A DNA stretch of 55,488 nt, taken from assembly GCF_019798055.1 (NCBI RefSeq), contig NZ_JAHOPH010000026.1:1-55488 (forward strand), in the 5' to 3' direction. This DNA is from Salsipaludibacter albus (GTDB taxonomy: Bacteria > Actinomycetota > Nitriliruptoria > Nitriliruptorales > Nitriliruptoraceae). This document shows, piece by piece, positions 21,626 to 30,525 of this stretch. The notes under the pieces were generated by a model, which saw only the letters and a list, made by a program, of their open reading frames with translations, made no database searches and was not told where the DNA came from. Both the position numbers and the translations under genes were made by a program. The first letter of the stretch is position 1. Every line of letters begins with the position of its first letter.

Positions 21626-24514
21626 TCATCCTCGGTGACGCAAGGCGTCTTGACGGAGGTCGTCGTTCAGGATGTCCCGCATGAAGGCCAGCGCGTCGAG
21701 GTGGTCCATCCCGGCGCCTCGCTCGATGCTCGCGGTGTGTTCTGGGTCGGTGGTGATCTTGCTGGCCGCGTCTGCGGCAACCGTGTCGATTGCGAGCGCG
21801 CCGAAGTCGCCCGTCTCGCGGAAGAAGCCCAGCACGACAGCCGCGGCGTCGAGGCGACCGACTGCAGCGTGCATGGTGATGAACTCGAGTGCGGCGAGGC
21901 GGCTGGCCACGAAGCTGAGATCGGTCTCGAGGAGCTCTGTGATGTGGTCGCGGAGCAGCCGCAGACCCTCTCGGTGATCGCCACTGCGGAAGGCAGCGCG
22001 GGCGGTCGCGGGGCCGTTGGCCGAGAATGTCCCGTCCGGGACCGGGATCGCAGCTGAGGCGTCGAAGAGTTGCTCCGCGGCGGGGTAGTCGCCGCGCAGG
22101 AGCGCTGAGTACGCACGCATGAACAGCGACCAGTGCAGGAACGTCGGCGGCCCGCCCTCCCGGTGGCGGTTGGTCAACTCCGCCACGTAGCGGTCGTGTT
22201 CGGCGAACGCCCCGGCGCGCAGGAGCCCTGCGGCGACGCCCACGAGCTGCATCCAGTCGGCGAGGTACTCCTCGCCGCGACCGCGGAGCCACGCGACGGC
22301 TTCGCGTGACGCATCCACCATCGTGGTGTCGCCCGGAGTGACCAGTGCACGGGCGTGGCGCACCACCGGGTGGTCACCGTGGCCGTGACGGGCGACGAGT
22401 CGATCCAGGCCGTCCGCGTCGCCGAGCTCGGCGAGCCGCTGCGTCGCCCAGAGCAGCCAGGTCAGTCGGCTGTCCTCGTCCTCGTCGTCGAGGAGCGGCA
22501 GGAGTTGCTCTGCCCATTCACCGACCTCCAGGCGTCCGCGCATGGCGAGTTCGCTCGCCAGTGGTCGGGCGACGGCAGCCGCCAGGTCAGCGTCGCCGGC
22601 TGCGACGGCGCGGTCGAAGGCTGCCCGGAGGTTGGGCCAGAGTTCGACAGCGCCCGCGGCGCCCTCGAGCTCGTCGGGTCCCTCGAGCAGCTGGCGCAGC
22701 CGTCGTGCCTCGGCGTGGCACCACAGGGCGTGGCGCTGCATGGTCGCTGTGGCTTCCTCGCCGTCGGCCAGGATCTCGGCGGAGAACTGCCGGACGGTCT
22801 CCAGCAGCCGGTAGCGCTTGCCGCGCGAGTCGAAGCGGACCATGAGCAGCGATCGGCGCGTGAGCTGTCCCAGCAGGTCGTCGACGGCCGCCACGTCGAG
22901 ATCAGGGGCCTCGTCCGGCCAGGCCACGTGCCGAGCAGCTGCGGCGTCGAACGGACCGGTGAAGGCCGAGAGGCGCGCGAGGACGTGCTGCTCACGATGG
23001 TCGAGGAGGTCGTAGGACCACTGCAAGGTCGCCCGGAGGGTCCGCTGCCGATGGTGGCGGTCGCGTCGATGGCCGGCGAGCAGCTCGAGGCGTCGGTCGA
23101 GACGGTCGACGATCTCGGTCGCTGTGAGGGTGCCGACTCGCCCAGCGGCAAGCTCGATCGCCAGTGGCAGGCCGTCGAGCCGGCGACAGATCTCCTCGAC
23201 CGCATGACGTTCTTCGTCGAGGTCGAAATCGGGACGCACGGCCATGGCCCGGTCGGCGAACAGCTCAGGACCGTGCGCGGGGTCGAGCGGTCCGAGCTGG
23301 ACGAGGTGCTCGCCGCCGATGGCGAGCGCCTCCCGTGACGTGGCCAGGACCTGGATCCCCTCGCAGGTGGAGGCCACTGCCAGTGCGATTGCGGCAGCAC
23401 CGTCCAGGACGTGCTCGCAGTTGTCGAGCAGCACGATCCCCCGGCGCTCCCGCAGACGCGCGAGCACCGCCGTCCGCACATCCCTGCCCGCGACCTCCCG
23501 CGCTCCCACCGCGCCGGCGACGGCACGATCGACGTCCTGCGCGGCACGGACCTCGTCCAGTGGCACGAACCACGCGCCAGTGTCCGGATCCGTGGTCCTG
23601 GTGCGTGCGACCTCGAGCGCGAGGCGCGTCTTGCCGACCCCCCCGGACCCCACGAGCGTCAGGACCGCCGCTCGGTCGAGTGCCATCCCGACCCGCCGGC
23701 GGTCGTCGTCGCGCCCGACCAGGCGCGTCAGCGGCCGTGGGAGGGCACCCGCCGCATCTTCGGGGATGGGCGGGGAGGGACCGGGTGCGCCATCCGGCGG
23801 CGCCCGGTCGCCGTCCAGCAGGATTGTCGACTGGCGGAGGATCGCCGCCTCCACTCGCTGGAGGCGCGGTCCTGGGTCCACACCGAGTTCGTCGACGAGG
23901 TGTCCGCGGGCCACCTGGAAGGCCGCCAGCGCGTCGGCCTGCCTGCCGGCGCGGTAGAGCGCCACCATGAGCAGCTCCCAGAGCCGCTCCCGGAAGGGAT
24001 GACGGCTCGTCAGCTCGGTCAGGTCTGCAAGGGCGCTCTCGGGATCATCCGCGACGCGCTGGTCGAGGTCGCGTTCCACGGCCCCGAGCCAGCTTTCGAC
24101 CAGTCCGTCCACGGCAGGCCGGAGTGCCGGGGACTCGAGGCCCGCCAGCGGCGTGCCGCCCCACTCGGCCAGGGCGGCAGTGACGTCCCCTGCCGCCAGG
24201 TGTCGCTGGAACCTCGTCACGTCGATGGCTGCGGGGTCCACGTCCAGCTGGTAGGCCGCGCCGACACGCACGATGGTCGTCGGCCCGACTGCCTTGCGGA
24301 GTCGCACCACGTAGGACTGGAGGGTCTTGTCGGCGGTGCGTGGCGGGTCGTCGTCCCAGACCGCACGGATCAGCTCGGCCACGGAGACCGCGGTGCGGGG
24401 TGACAGCGCCAGGGCGGCGAGCACGGCCTGGCACTTGGCCGGGCCGATGTCGAGCTCGCCATGGTCGTCCTGGACGCGGACTCCGCCCAGGAGCGCGATC
24501 TGCAGCGTCGGCAC
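21626..24514 (-). CDS. SARP/AfsR-type activator with NB-ARC-like ATPase
   Basis: A 962-residue regulator. An OmpR-type winged-helix DNA-binding domain comes first (about 1-90), then a bacterial transcriptional activator domain (BTAD, about 97-240, ending DELGVDPGPRLQRVEAAIL). A STAND/NB-ARC ATPase follows, with Walker A GSGGVGKTRLA, Walker B GIVLLDNCEHVL and ATSREALAI, and a long helical TPR-like C-terminus. This is the layout of large SARP regulators such as AfsR, which bind short direct repeats next to a -10 box and activate secondary-metabolism or export genes. Directly upstream, on the other strand, are three perfect-period 11-bp repeats before the operon at 24674. That operon is therefore the expected target. 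Confidence 0.88.
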   Translation of the reverse strand: MPTLQIALLGGVRVQDDHGELDIGPAKCQAVLAALALSPRTAVSVAELIRAVWDDDPPRTADKTLQSYVVRLRKAVGPTTIVRVGAAYQLDVDPAAIDVTRFQRHLAAGDVTAALAEWGGTPLAGLESPALRPAVDGLVESWLGAVERDLDQRVADDPESALADLTELTSRHPFRERLWELLMVALYRAGRQADALAAFQVARGHLVDELGVDPGPRLQRVEAAILRQSTILLDGDRAPPDGAPGPSPPIPEDAAGALPRPLTRLVGRDDDRRRVGMALDRAAVLTLVGSGGVGKTRLALEVARTRTTDPDTGAWFVPLDEVRAAQDVDRAVAGAVGAREVAGRDVRTAVLARLRERRGIVLLDNCEHVLDGAAAIALAVASTCEGIQVLATSREALAIGGEHLVQLGPLDPAHGPELFADRAMAVRPDFDLDEERHAVEEICRRLDGLPLAIELAAGRVGTLTATEIVDRLDRRLELLAGHRRDRHHRQRTLRATLQWSYDLLDHREQHVLARLSAFTGPFDAAAARHVAWPDEAPDLDVAAVDDLLGQLTRRSLLMVRFDSRGKRYRLLETVRQFSAEILADGEEATATMQRHALWCHAEARRLRQLLEGPDELEGAAGAVELWPNLRAAFDRAVAAGDADLAAAVARPLASELAMRGRLEVGEWAEQLLPLLDDEDEDSRLTWLLWATQRLAELGDADGLDRLVARHGHGDHPVVRHARALVTPGDTTMVDASREAVAWLRGRGEEYLADWMQLVGVAAGLLRAGAFAEHDRYVAELTNRHREGGPPTFLHWSLFMRAYSALLRGDYPAAEQLFDASAAIPVPDGTFSANGPATARAAFRSGDHREGLRLLRDHITELLETDLSFVASRLAALEFITMHAAVGRLDAAAVVLGFFRETGDFGALAIDTVAADAASKITTDPEHTASIERGAGMDHLDALAFMRDILNDDLRQDALRHRG

Positions 24515-24581
24515 GTCGTCCTGTCAGTAGGTCGCCGCAGCGTGCCAGATGTCGCCCGGCACGTCGTCCGGTTGCGCGAAC

Positions 24582-24628
24582 GGGCTCAACCGGGGCTCAA
24601 CCGAGGCTCGACCGTGATCGGGCATGGT
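24582..24628 (+). promoter_or_regulatory. SARP operator: three 11-bp direct repeats plus -10
   Basis: GGGCTCAACCG occurs at 24582-24592 and again at 24593-24603, followed by AGGCTCGACCG at 24604-24614. The repeats are strictly in 11-bp register, one helical turn. The last repeat ends 8 nt before a -10-like CATGGT (24623-24628). This is the known geometry of SARP targets, where repeats replace the -35 box. It drives the operon beginning at 24674. Confidence 0.8.
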
Positions 24629-24673
24629 GCCACCCGGCGACGGAGAACCGTGGCCTCGACGAACGGACGAACC

Positions 24674-25405
24674 GTGAACACCTCTCTTCGACAGGCGACC
24701 ACCGATGCGGTGGTCCCCGACAGCCGGCTGCCCGGCCAGCGTGCCGGCGGCTGGGCTGCGCTGCTCCAGGCAGCGACCTTCGTCTTCGGCTTCGCCGTGT
24801 ATGGCACCGTGATCGCAGGCGCTGAGTACGGGGCGCTGGCCATCGACCCCGCGACACACGTCGCGTTCCTGGTCGACAACCAGCTGATCCTGCACGCCTG
24901 GTACGCGGTCATCTACCTCGTCTTCGGCGGCGCGCTCGTCGTGCTCGCCCCGGCGATCTACGACCGCGTCCGTGGTGGTGCACCCACGATGGCCCGGGTC
25001 GGCACGATCTTCGGCCTGGTCTGGGCGACGCTGATGTTCGCTGTCGGCATGACCGCCATCGTCGGCGGCGACATCGTCGCCACGCTCGCCACGATCGACG
25101 GCGACAGGGCCGCAGCCGCGTGGAGCACCACTCGCCTGCTCATGGAGGGGATGGGTGGCGGCATCGAGATCGTTGGCGGCCTGTGGATCGGCCTGGTCAG
25201 CCTGGCCGCCCTGCGCAGCCGGACGCTGCCGGTCTGGCTCAACCGGATCGGCGTCCTGACCGGCGTCGCCGGCATCGCGACCACGTCGCTGTTCGCCGCG
25301 GAGGTCATCACGAGCATCTTCGGCCTCGGGAGCATCGTCTGGCTCACGTGGCTCGGGATCCACCTGGTCCGGGGTGCTCGCACCGAGACGTCGAGTGTCC
25401 GATGA
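24674..25405 (+). CDS. Multi-pass membrane protein, first gene of SARP-controlled operon
   Basis: 243 residues with about six membrane helices, resembling DUF4386-type proteins (LLQAATFVFGFAVYGTVIAG near the N-terminus and LNRIGVLTGVAGIATTSLF near the end). No catalytic motif. The GTG at 24674 lies about 40 nt downstream of the predicted transcription start set by the SARP repeats. Its stop overlaps the ABC ATPase start (ATGA, 25402-25405), so it is translated with the exporter and may be an accessory or stress-sensing component. Exact role unknown. Confidence 0.65.
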   Translation: MNTSLRQATTDAVVPDSRLPGQRAGGWAALLQAATFVFGFAVYGTVIAGAEYGALAIDPATHVAFLVDNQLILHAWYAVIYLVFGGALVVLAPAIYDRVRGGAPTMARVGTIFGLVWATLMFAVGMTAIVGGDIVATLATIDGDRAAAAWSTTRLLMEGMGGGIEIVGGLWIGLVSLAALRSRTLPVWLNRIGVLTGVAGIATTSLFAAEVITSIFGLGSIVWLTWLGIHLVRGARTETSSVR

Positions 25406-26298
25406 TCCGCGTCACCAACCTCACCAAGCGGTACGGCGCGCGCACCGCCGTCGACGACCTGAGCTTCGATGTCGCCGCCGGCCGGGTCACCGGCTTCGTC
25501 GGCCCGAACGGTGCCGGCAAGTCCACAACGATGCGCGCCATGGTCGGGCTCAACCGTCCCGACGCCGGCGAGGTCCGCTACGACGGCCACCGCTACATCG
25601 ACCTCGCCACACCGGCGAGCGTGGTCGGGTCCGTGCTCGATGCCCGCAGTGTCCATCCCGGCCGCAGCGCGCGGGACCACCTGCGCGCCACGGCGGCGCT
25701 CAGCGGCCTGCCCACCGAGCGTGTGAGCGAGGCCCTGGCCGCCGTGGGACTGACCTCCGTCGCACGACAGCGCGCCGGCGGCTTCTCGCTGGGCATGCGC
25801 CAACGTCTGGCCCTCGCGACGGCGCTGCTCGGTCGGCCGCGGGTCCTGCTCCTCGACGAGCCAGCGAACGGTCTCGACCCCGACGGCATCCGGTGGCTCC
25901 GTGACCACCTGCGCGACTTCGCGGACCGCGGGGGGACGGTGTTCGTGTCCAGCCACCTCATCGGCGAGCTGGCCATGTTCGTGGACGACCTCGTCGTGAT
26001 CGGGGGTGGTCGGCTCCTCGGTGCGGGCCCCTTGGACACGTTCACACCTGCCGGCGACACGGTGGTGCACGCCGAGACGTCGGACGCCACGGCGCTCACC
26101 GACCTCCTCCTGCAGGCAGACGTCGACGCCCGCTCGCAGGGTGCGCGGCTGACCGTGCGTGGCGCGAGCCGCGACATCGTCTCGCAGCTCGCGTTCGACC
26201 ACGGGATCCGACTCGTGGAGCTGACCGAGGTGACCACGTCCTTGGAGGACCACCTGCTCGACCTCACCAACAACGCCGCCGAGTTCAGCGCTGTCTGA
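25402..26298 (+). CDS. ABC transporter ATP-binding protein (ABC-2 exporter type)
   Basis: 298 residues. Walker A is GPNGAGKST, the signature region GGFSLGMRQRL deviates slightly from LSGGQ, Walker B is RVLLLDEPANGLDP, and the H-loop His is in VFVSSHL. The size and C-terminal domain are those of one-subunit ATPases working with ABC-2 permeases in export of drugs, lipids or bacitracin-like peptides. It overlaps the upstream membrane protein by 4 nt and is followed 27 nt later by its permease. It is presumed to be switched on by the divergent SARP regulator. Confidence 0.9.
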   Translation: MIRVTNLTKRYGARTAVDDLSFDVAAGRVTGFVGPNGAGKSTTMRAMVGLNRPDAGEVRYDGHRYIDLATPASVVGSVLDARSVHPGRSARDHLRATAALSGLPTERVSEALAAVGLTSVARQRAGGFSLGMRQRLALATALLGRPRVLLLDEPANGLDPDGIRWLRDHLRDFADRGGTVFVSSHLIGELAMFVDDLVVIGGGRLLGAGPLDTFTPAGDTVVHAETSDATALTDLLLQADVDARSQGARLTVRGASRDIVSQLAFDHGIRLVELTEVTTSLEDHLLDLTNNAAEFSAV

Positions 26299-26325
26299 CG
26301 GGCGCGACCGCAAGGAGCACCGACC

Positions 26326-27147
26326 ATGACCAGCACCACGACCATCTCCGCCACCGGCACCCCCGCGGCCTCTCCGCCGACGCTCGACCCGGTCGCGGTC
26401 TCCACCGTGCGCCGCCTCGGCCGTGCGCTCGTCAGCGAGTCCATCAAGCTCACGACGGTGCGTTCCTACCGGGCGATCGCCGCACTCACCGTCGCCGTCG
26501 GCACACTCGTGACCTGGGGCGTGGCCCGCTACGTCGACGACGAGCCGATGACGGTCGCGATGCTGTTCCTGTTCGCGTCCGTCTTCACGGCGGTCTTCGC
26601 TGCGGTCGCGGGCATCCTGCTGTTCAGCACCGAAGCGCAGCATGGCAGCCTCGGACCGACCCTGAGCGCACAGCCGCGCCGGTGGGTCGTGGCGGCGGCC
26701 AAGGCCACCACCACCGCCGTGTTCGGGGCAGCGCTCGGTCTCGCCGGCGTCGCTGCGGGCCTGCTCGGCGCCGTCCTCGGAGGCATCCCCGCAGGTCACA
26801 CCTCCACGATCCTCGAGAGCAGCCTGTGGGCCGTGGCCTTCGCCACGCTGTCAGCGCTGCTCGGCCTCGGGGTGGGCATGGCCGCACGCCACAGCACCGT
26901 CGCCATCTCCGGGCTGCTCGTGTGGTGGTTGGTCGTCGAGAACCTGCTGGCGGTCTTCCTCGACCCGCAGCTCTCCCGCTTCCTGCCCTTCGTGGCCGGC
27001 AACGGCCTGCTGCAGATCGTGGTCGACGACCCCGATGCCCTCGCCGTGGCCCTGTCCCTGCCACAGAACGCCGCGGTCTTCGGTGGCTACTCGCTCCTGG
27101 CGCTGGTCGTCGGCGCCGCGCTGCTCCACCGGCGCGACGCCCACTGA
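26326..27147 (+). CDS. ABC-2 type permease
   Basis: 273 residues with a cytoplasmic N-terminus (RALVSESIKLTTVRSYRAIA, the amphipathic entry typical of ABC-2 permeases) and six membrane helices, the canonical number. An AAGGAG ribosome site precedes the ATG by 9 nt. It follows the ATPase gene closely and completes a dimeric exporter. The cargo is unknown; the surrounding genes include no biosynthetic enzymes, so self-protection or envelope-stress export is as likely as product export. Confidence 0.85.
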   Translation: MTSTTTISATGTPAASPPTLDPVAVSTVRRLGRALVSESIKLTTVRSYRAIAALTVAVGTLVTWGVARYVDDEPMTVAMLFLFASVFTAVFAAVAGILLFSTEAQHGSLGPTLSAQPRRWVVAAAKATTTAVFGAALGLAGVAAGLLGAVLGGIPAGHTSTILESSLWAVAFATLSALLGLGVGMAARHSTVAISGLLVWWLVVENLLAVFLDPQLSRFLPFVAGNGLLQIVVDDPDALAVALSLPQNAAVFGGYSLLALVVGAALLHRRDAH

Positions 27148-27309
27148 CCTGCATGCGCCACCCGCCCAGACGCCCTGACGTTGCATGACCCGGGACGCTG
27201 GGGCAGTTCGTGCTGCACCGGAACGGGACACGGCTCGGGCGCCGGTCGCTGCGGACCATGCTGACCCGGTCGTTCGGGGCCCGATCCTTCGCGGGTTCTG
27301 GCGGCACGC

Positions 27310-27374
27310 TTGGCAGGGACGGGCAAGAGGTTGGCGGGAACGGGCAAGAGGCCACGAAACCGCGTCCATAGCGT
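27310..27374 (+). promoter_or_regulatory. Promoter with tandem 21-bp AraC-type repeats (site 1)
   Basis: Two abutting 21-bp direct repeats (27310-27330 and 27331-27351; 19 of 21 identical) end in CGGGCAAGAGG. Exactly 17 nt later comes the -10-like TAGCGT (27369-27374), and the ATG of the next gene is 60 nt after the repeats. The geometry fits an AraC-family activator occupying two helical turns each and covering the -35 position. Sites 2 and 3 in this window share it. Confidence 0.8.
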
Positions 27375-27411
27375 GATAGCCACCTCAGCTCAGCAGACCG
27401 GAGAAACCCCC

Positions 27412-27807
27412 ATGGAGAAGATCGCCGCCATCGGTGTCACGACCATCCTCGGTGGGGTCGCGGCCATGCAGCTCGCCCTCGTGCTCGGCGCCCCATGGGG
27501 TGCGCACGTGTACGGGGGGCGTGTCGCCGGTCCCGGCGAGGCACTGCCCGCCCCGTACCGGGTCGCGAGTGTCGTGGCGATCGGCCTCCTGGTCGGCGCG
27601 GGCTGGCTCGTGCTTGCTCGCGCCGGCGTCGTCGCCCCGGACCTCGCGGCATCGGCGCTCGTGCTCCGCGGCACGTGGGTCGTGGCCGTCTACCTCGTCC
27701 TCAACACCCTCGCGAACCTGGCCTCCACGAGCCTGGTCGAACGTTGGGCCCTCGGAGCGGCGACCGCCGCGGCCGCCGTCATGACGGTCCTGGTCGCCCG
27801 GTCCTGA
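27412..27807 (+). CDS. Small membrane protein of the AraC-box regulon
   Basis: 131 residues with four membrane segments and short loops (MQLALVLGAPWGAHVYGGRV after the first helix). This resembles small uncharacterised actinobacterial inner-membrane proteins; no known catalytic motif. ATG 27412 lies 60 nt downstream of paired 21-bp repeats shared with the genes at 31326 and 33519, so it belongs to the same regulon. It ends in a convergent gap of 71 nt that holds an 8-bp inverted repeat. Function unknown. Confidence 0.65.
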   Translation: MEKIAAIGVTTILGGVAAMQLALVLGAPWGAHVYGGRVAGPGEALPAPYRVASVVAIGLLVGAGWLVLARAGVVAPDLAASALVLRGTWVVAVYLVLNTLANLASTSLVERWALGAATAAAAVMTVLVARS

Positions 27808-27846
27808 CCTCGACCGGCCGCACTGCACGGCGTGGTCGCCAGCACT

Positions 27847-27883
27847 CCTGACCCGGGACGACCGGGCCGAGGCGTGGGTCAGG
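27847..27883. terminator. Hairpin between convergent genes
   Basis: CCTGACCC (27847-27854) and GGGTCAGG (27876-27883) form an 8-bp stem with a 21-nt loop between two convergent genes; the right arm overlaps the stop of the serine hydrolase. There is no U-tract. The likely role is bidirectional termination, by analogy with the paired hairpins in other convergent gaps here. Confidence 0.5.
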
Positions 27884-29327
27884 GGAGCGGAGGTCCCTTG
27901 GTGGAGGCGACGCCGAGCCTGAACACGGCCCACGTCACGCCGGCAATCGCGGATGCGATGAGCAGCATGCCGAGGTCGGGCTGGAACAGGGCCAGCGTGG
28001 TCAGTGGTGCGCCGACGAGGTTCGGAACCAGGTACAGCATGACCCACGCCGCGGCCAGGGTGGTCAGCAGCGGGAACCAGAGGCTGAACAGGCCGGCGGG
28101 TCCCGACTTGGCCCGAATCTCGACTCGGTGACGCCACGCCCAGACCATGCTCAGCAGGTAGACGACAGGAAGCAGCACCAGGCCGAGGAACAGCGCCTTC
28201 TGGGGCCATCGCGAGCCCTCGCCGTCGTCGTCGAGACCGAGGGCGCGGGCGGTGATGCCGTTGCGGAGCTGGGTCGTTTCCCCGAAGCCGATGCCACTGC
28301 CGCCGTTGACCAACACCACGACCCCGGTGCGCTCCGAGGGACGCATCGTCGCGAGCGTCTCGAACCCGGGAGTCGACCCGGAGTGCCACACCGTCCCGTT
28401 GTCGGTGTCGACGAACCAGCCGAAGCCGTAGAACGGCGAGGCCGAACTCGCTGGCCGCATCATCTGCGCCTTGCCAGCGGCACTGAGCACGTCGTCCTCG
28501 CCGTTGAGCATCATGGCCATGTACCGCGACAGGTCGTTGGCACTTGCGACGACTCCACCTTGCGGAGCCGTCGCGCGGTCGGTCGTGGTGTCCGGGAGCG
28601 GTCGCTTGGTGGTGAACCAGGGGCGGTGCCCGGTCGCCATGGCCTCGTGGGCCTCGCCGTCAGCGACGAAGCTGTTGTCCATGCCGACTGGCTCGAGGAT
28701 GTTGGAGGCCACGTACGACTGGTAGTCCTGACCGCTCACGACCTCGATCAGGCGACCCAGGAGCACGTAGTTGGCGTTGGAGTATTCGAACCGTTCGCCG
28801 GGCTGGCCTGCCGGGGCCGTCTTGGCCAGCGCGTCCACCCGGAGTGCCAGTTCGTCCCTGCCCGATGCCGCGTCGGTGTGCGAGGCGTTGCCCTGCAACG
28901 TGGAGAAGCCGCTGGTGTGGCTGAGGAGTTGGCGGATGGTCACGGCACCGGCGGGTCGTCCCGAGAAGCCGTCGAGGTACTGGGACAGCTCGGCATCCAG
29001 GTCGACCTCGCCGGCCTCGACCAGTTGCATGACGGCAAGGGCGGTGAAGCTCTTGGAGATCGAGCCGGTCAGGAAGGGCGTGTCCGGGGTGACCTCGCGG
29101 TCACTCCCGGCCCTGGCGACCCCGCGCGCGCCCGCCGTGGTCGTGGCGTCATCGTCCACCACGGCGTAGGCCAGGCCAGGCACGCCCGAGGCCGGCATCT
29201 GCGCATCGATGACGTCCTCGACCGATCCCTGTGGCATGGCCGCCTGCCCGGCGACACCGAGACCCATTACCAGGGCAGCCGCGAGGCCGACCCGTGCCTG
29301 GGCACGGCGGGTGGTCAGGGCGCTCAT
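27879..29327 (-). CDS. Beta-lactamase-fold serine hydrolase, membrane-anchored
   Basis: 482 residues. An N-terminal signal or anchor (about 12-30) is followed by a class C beta-lactamase/DD-peptidase-like domain: nucleophile Ser89 and Lys92 in SISK, the YSN motif in FEYSNANY, and HSGS as the third box. After about residue 370 there are three or four membrane helices. Such proteins act as esterases or peptidases on the outer face of the membrane; true penicillinase activity is unlikely. The start ATG overlaps the stop of a tiny upstream frame (ATGA). Confidence 0.82.
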   Translation of the reverse strand: MSALTTRRAQARVGLAAALVMGLGVAGQAAMPQGSVEDVIDAQMPASGVPGLAYAVVDDDATTTAGARGVARAGSDREVTPDTPFLTGSISKSFTALAVMQLVEAGEVDLDAELSQYLDGFSGRPAGAVTIRQLLSHTSGFSTLQGNASHTDAASGRDELALRVDALAKTAPAGQPGERFEYSNANYVLLGRLIEVVSGQDYQSYVASNILEPVGMDNSFVADGEAHEAMATGHRPWFTTKRPLPDTTTDRATAPQGGVVASANDLSRYMAMMLNGEDDVLSAAGKAQMMRPASSASPFYGFGWFVDTDNGTVWHSGSTPGFETLATMRPSERTGVVVLVNGGSGIGFGETTQLRNGITARALGLDDDGEGSRWPQKALFLGLVLLPVVYLLSMVWAWRHRVEIRAKSGPAGLFSLWFPLLTTLAAAWVMLYLVPNLVGAPLTTLALFQPDLGMLLIASAIAGVTWAVFRLGVASTKGPPLP

Positions 29328-29425
29328 CGCCGTACCTCCGGGGTGTCGTCGCCGAGCCTACGGCCCGCGCGGGCGACGAACGCGTCGTCGAGCGTGGGCT
29401 GGTCGACCATCAGTCGCCCGGGCAC
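29324..29425 (-). other. Short frame ending in ABC-ATPase-like tail (possible vestige)
   Basis: A 33-codon frame from GTG 29425 whose TGA overlaps the serine hydrolase start (ATGA). Its product includes QPTLDDAFVARAGR, reminiscent of the C-terminus of drug-export ABC ATPases (SLDDVFLxLTGR). It could be the vestige of a lost ABC gene that used to lie upstream, or a leader peptide that couples translation. There is no ribosome site. Weakly supported. Confidence 0.25.
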
Positions 29426-29482
29426 GACGTCGCAGTCCGGGCAGACGGTGTGGCCTCGCTGCCCGCCTGGACGGGCCGACGG

Positions 29483-29770
29483 TCATGCGAAGGAGATCGC
29501 CGTCACCCTCCGCACGTGGAGACCGATGCGGCCACGGATCTCGGTGAGCACGATCTCGGTGGCGCCGCACGCGGGGCAGCGCATGACCATCCCGGGACAG
29601 CGCAGGTAGACGTGGGTGGCGGCCACCCGGTGGCGGTCGTCGCAGTCGCCACACTGCACGGTTGCCGTGGTCATGTCGGTGCCGAAGGCCAATGCCAGCG
29701 CCCCGGCCAGGGCATTGCCGTCGACGTGGGCGGTCGACCGTTCCGCGGGGGTGGAGGTGTCCTGGGCCAT
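29483..29770 (-). CDS. DUF6510-type zinc-ribbon protein
   Basis: 95 residues with two CxxC pairs, VQCGDCDD and MRCPACGA, about 28 residues apart: a small zinc ribbon as in DUF6510 proteins, which in actinobacteria tend to accompany sulfite-oxidase-like molybdoenzymes. The rest is a helical N-terminus (NALAGALALAFGTD). It is the third gene of an operon with a molybdopterin oxidoreductase and a ferredoxin-reductase-like flavoprotein, 48 nt after the latter. It may be an assembly or electron-transfer accessory; this is inference. Confidence 0.75.
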   Translation of the reverse strand: MAQDTSTPAERSTAHVDGNALAGALALAFGTDMTTATVQCGDCDDRHRVAATHVYLRCPGMVMRCPACGATEIVLTEIRGRIGLHVRRVTAISFA

Positions 29771-29818
29771 CGGGGTCTGCCTTGCAACGGGGATGTCGAC
29801 GCGGGCGTTCGGGCCCGA

Positions 29819-30523
29819 TCACCCGAAGCGTTCGGTGCGGATCGTGGTGGGACCGTAGCCAAGCACCGCCAGGGACGCGGCTGCCGCCTCGACGAACGCG
29901 GTCGGTCCGCACACGTAGGTCAGCCCGCCACTGGGGGCCGGCAGGTGTCGTCGCAGTGTCTGGGCGTCGACGCGACCGGTCTCGCCGTCCCAGTCGGGGG
30001 GGATGTCGTCGCCGGTGAGCGTGATCACGACGTGTTCACCTTCCGTGGTGGCCGCCAACTCGTCGCGGTAGAGAATCCGGTCGGGGGTGCGGGCCGAGTA
30101 CACCAGGTGGAAGGGCGTGGGGTCGCCGAGGCGCCGACGGTGTCGCAGCATCGACGCGAGTGGCACGATCCCCGAGCCACCGGCCAGCAGCACGACCCGG
30201 TCGGTGGTGTTGGGTTCCCACACGAACCATCCACCCACCGGACCTCGCACCTCCACCGCCGTGCCCGGTCGCGCGACATCGGCCAGGAACGGTGACACCT
30301 CGCCGTCGTCCACCCGTTGCACCGTGATCGCCAGGGGTCGGGCGGGGGCGGATGCCACCGAGTAGCTGCGCGTGGCCTGGTAGCCGTCGGGGGCGGTGAG
30401 CCGCAGGTCGACGTGTTGGCCGGCTCGGTGGGTCGTCCAGCCCGGCACGTCCAGCACCAGGGTGGTCGCCGAATCCGTCTCGGCGATGCGTTGCGTGACC
30501 GTTGCCTGGCGCCAGCGCAGCAT
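29819..30523 (-). CDS. FAD/NAD(P)-binding oxidoreductase (ferredoxin-NADP reductase type)
   Basis: 234 residues. The FAD-binding box RSYSVAS, the NAD(P) loop LLAGGSGIVPLASML and the terminal YVCGPTAFVE region define the ferredoxin reductase/oxygenase-reductase family; no [2Fe-2S] domain is attached. ATG 30523 begins 2 nt after the stop of the molybdoenzyme gene and gives the family's usual start right before the FAD domain. It should pass electrons between NAD(P)H and the molybdoenzyme, so the pair probably works as a soluble reductase of an S- or N-oxide (inference). Confidence 0.85.
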   Translation of the reverse strand: MLRWRQATVTQRIAETDSATTLVLDVPGWTTHRAGQHVDLRLTAPDGYQATRSYSVASAPARPLAITVQRVDDGEVSPFLADVARPGTAVEVRGPVGGWFVWEPNTTDRVVLLAGGSGIVPLASMLRHRRRLGDPTPFHLVYSARTPDRILYRDELAATTEGEHVVITLTGDDIPPDWDGETGRVDAQTLRRHLPAPSGGLTYVCGPTAFVEAAAASLAVLGYGPTTIRTERFG

Positions 30524-30525
30524 CC

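Noticed and set aside
27310-27351. Tandem 21-bp repeats as a mobile-element end or simple microsatellite
   Set aside because: The same register relative to -10 and start codon at three unrelated genes shows they are promoter elements.
27879-29327. Serine hydrolase as an antibiotic-resistance beta-lactamase
   Set aside because: Class C-like motifs are shared by many esterases and peptidases, and the C-terminal membrane helices are not found in classical beta-lactamases.
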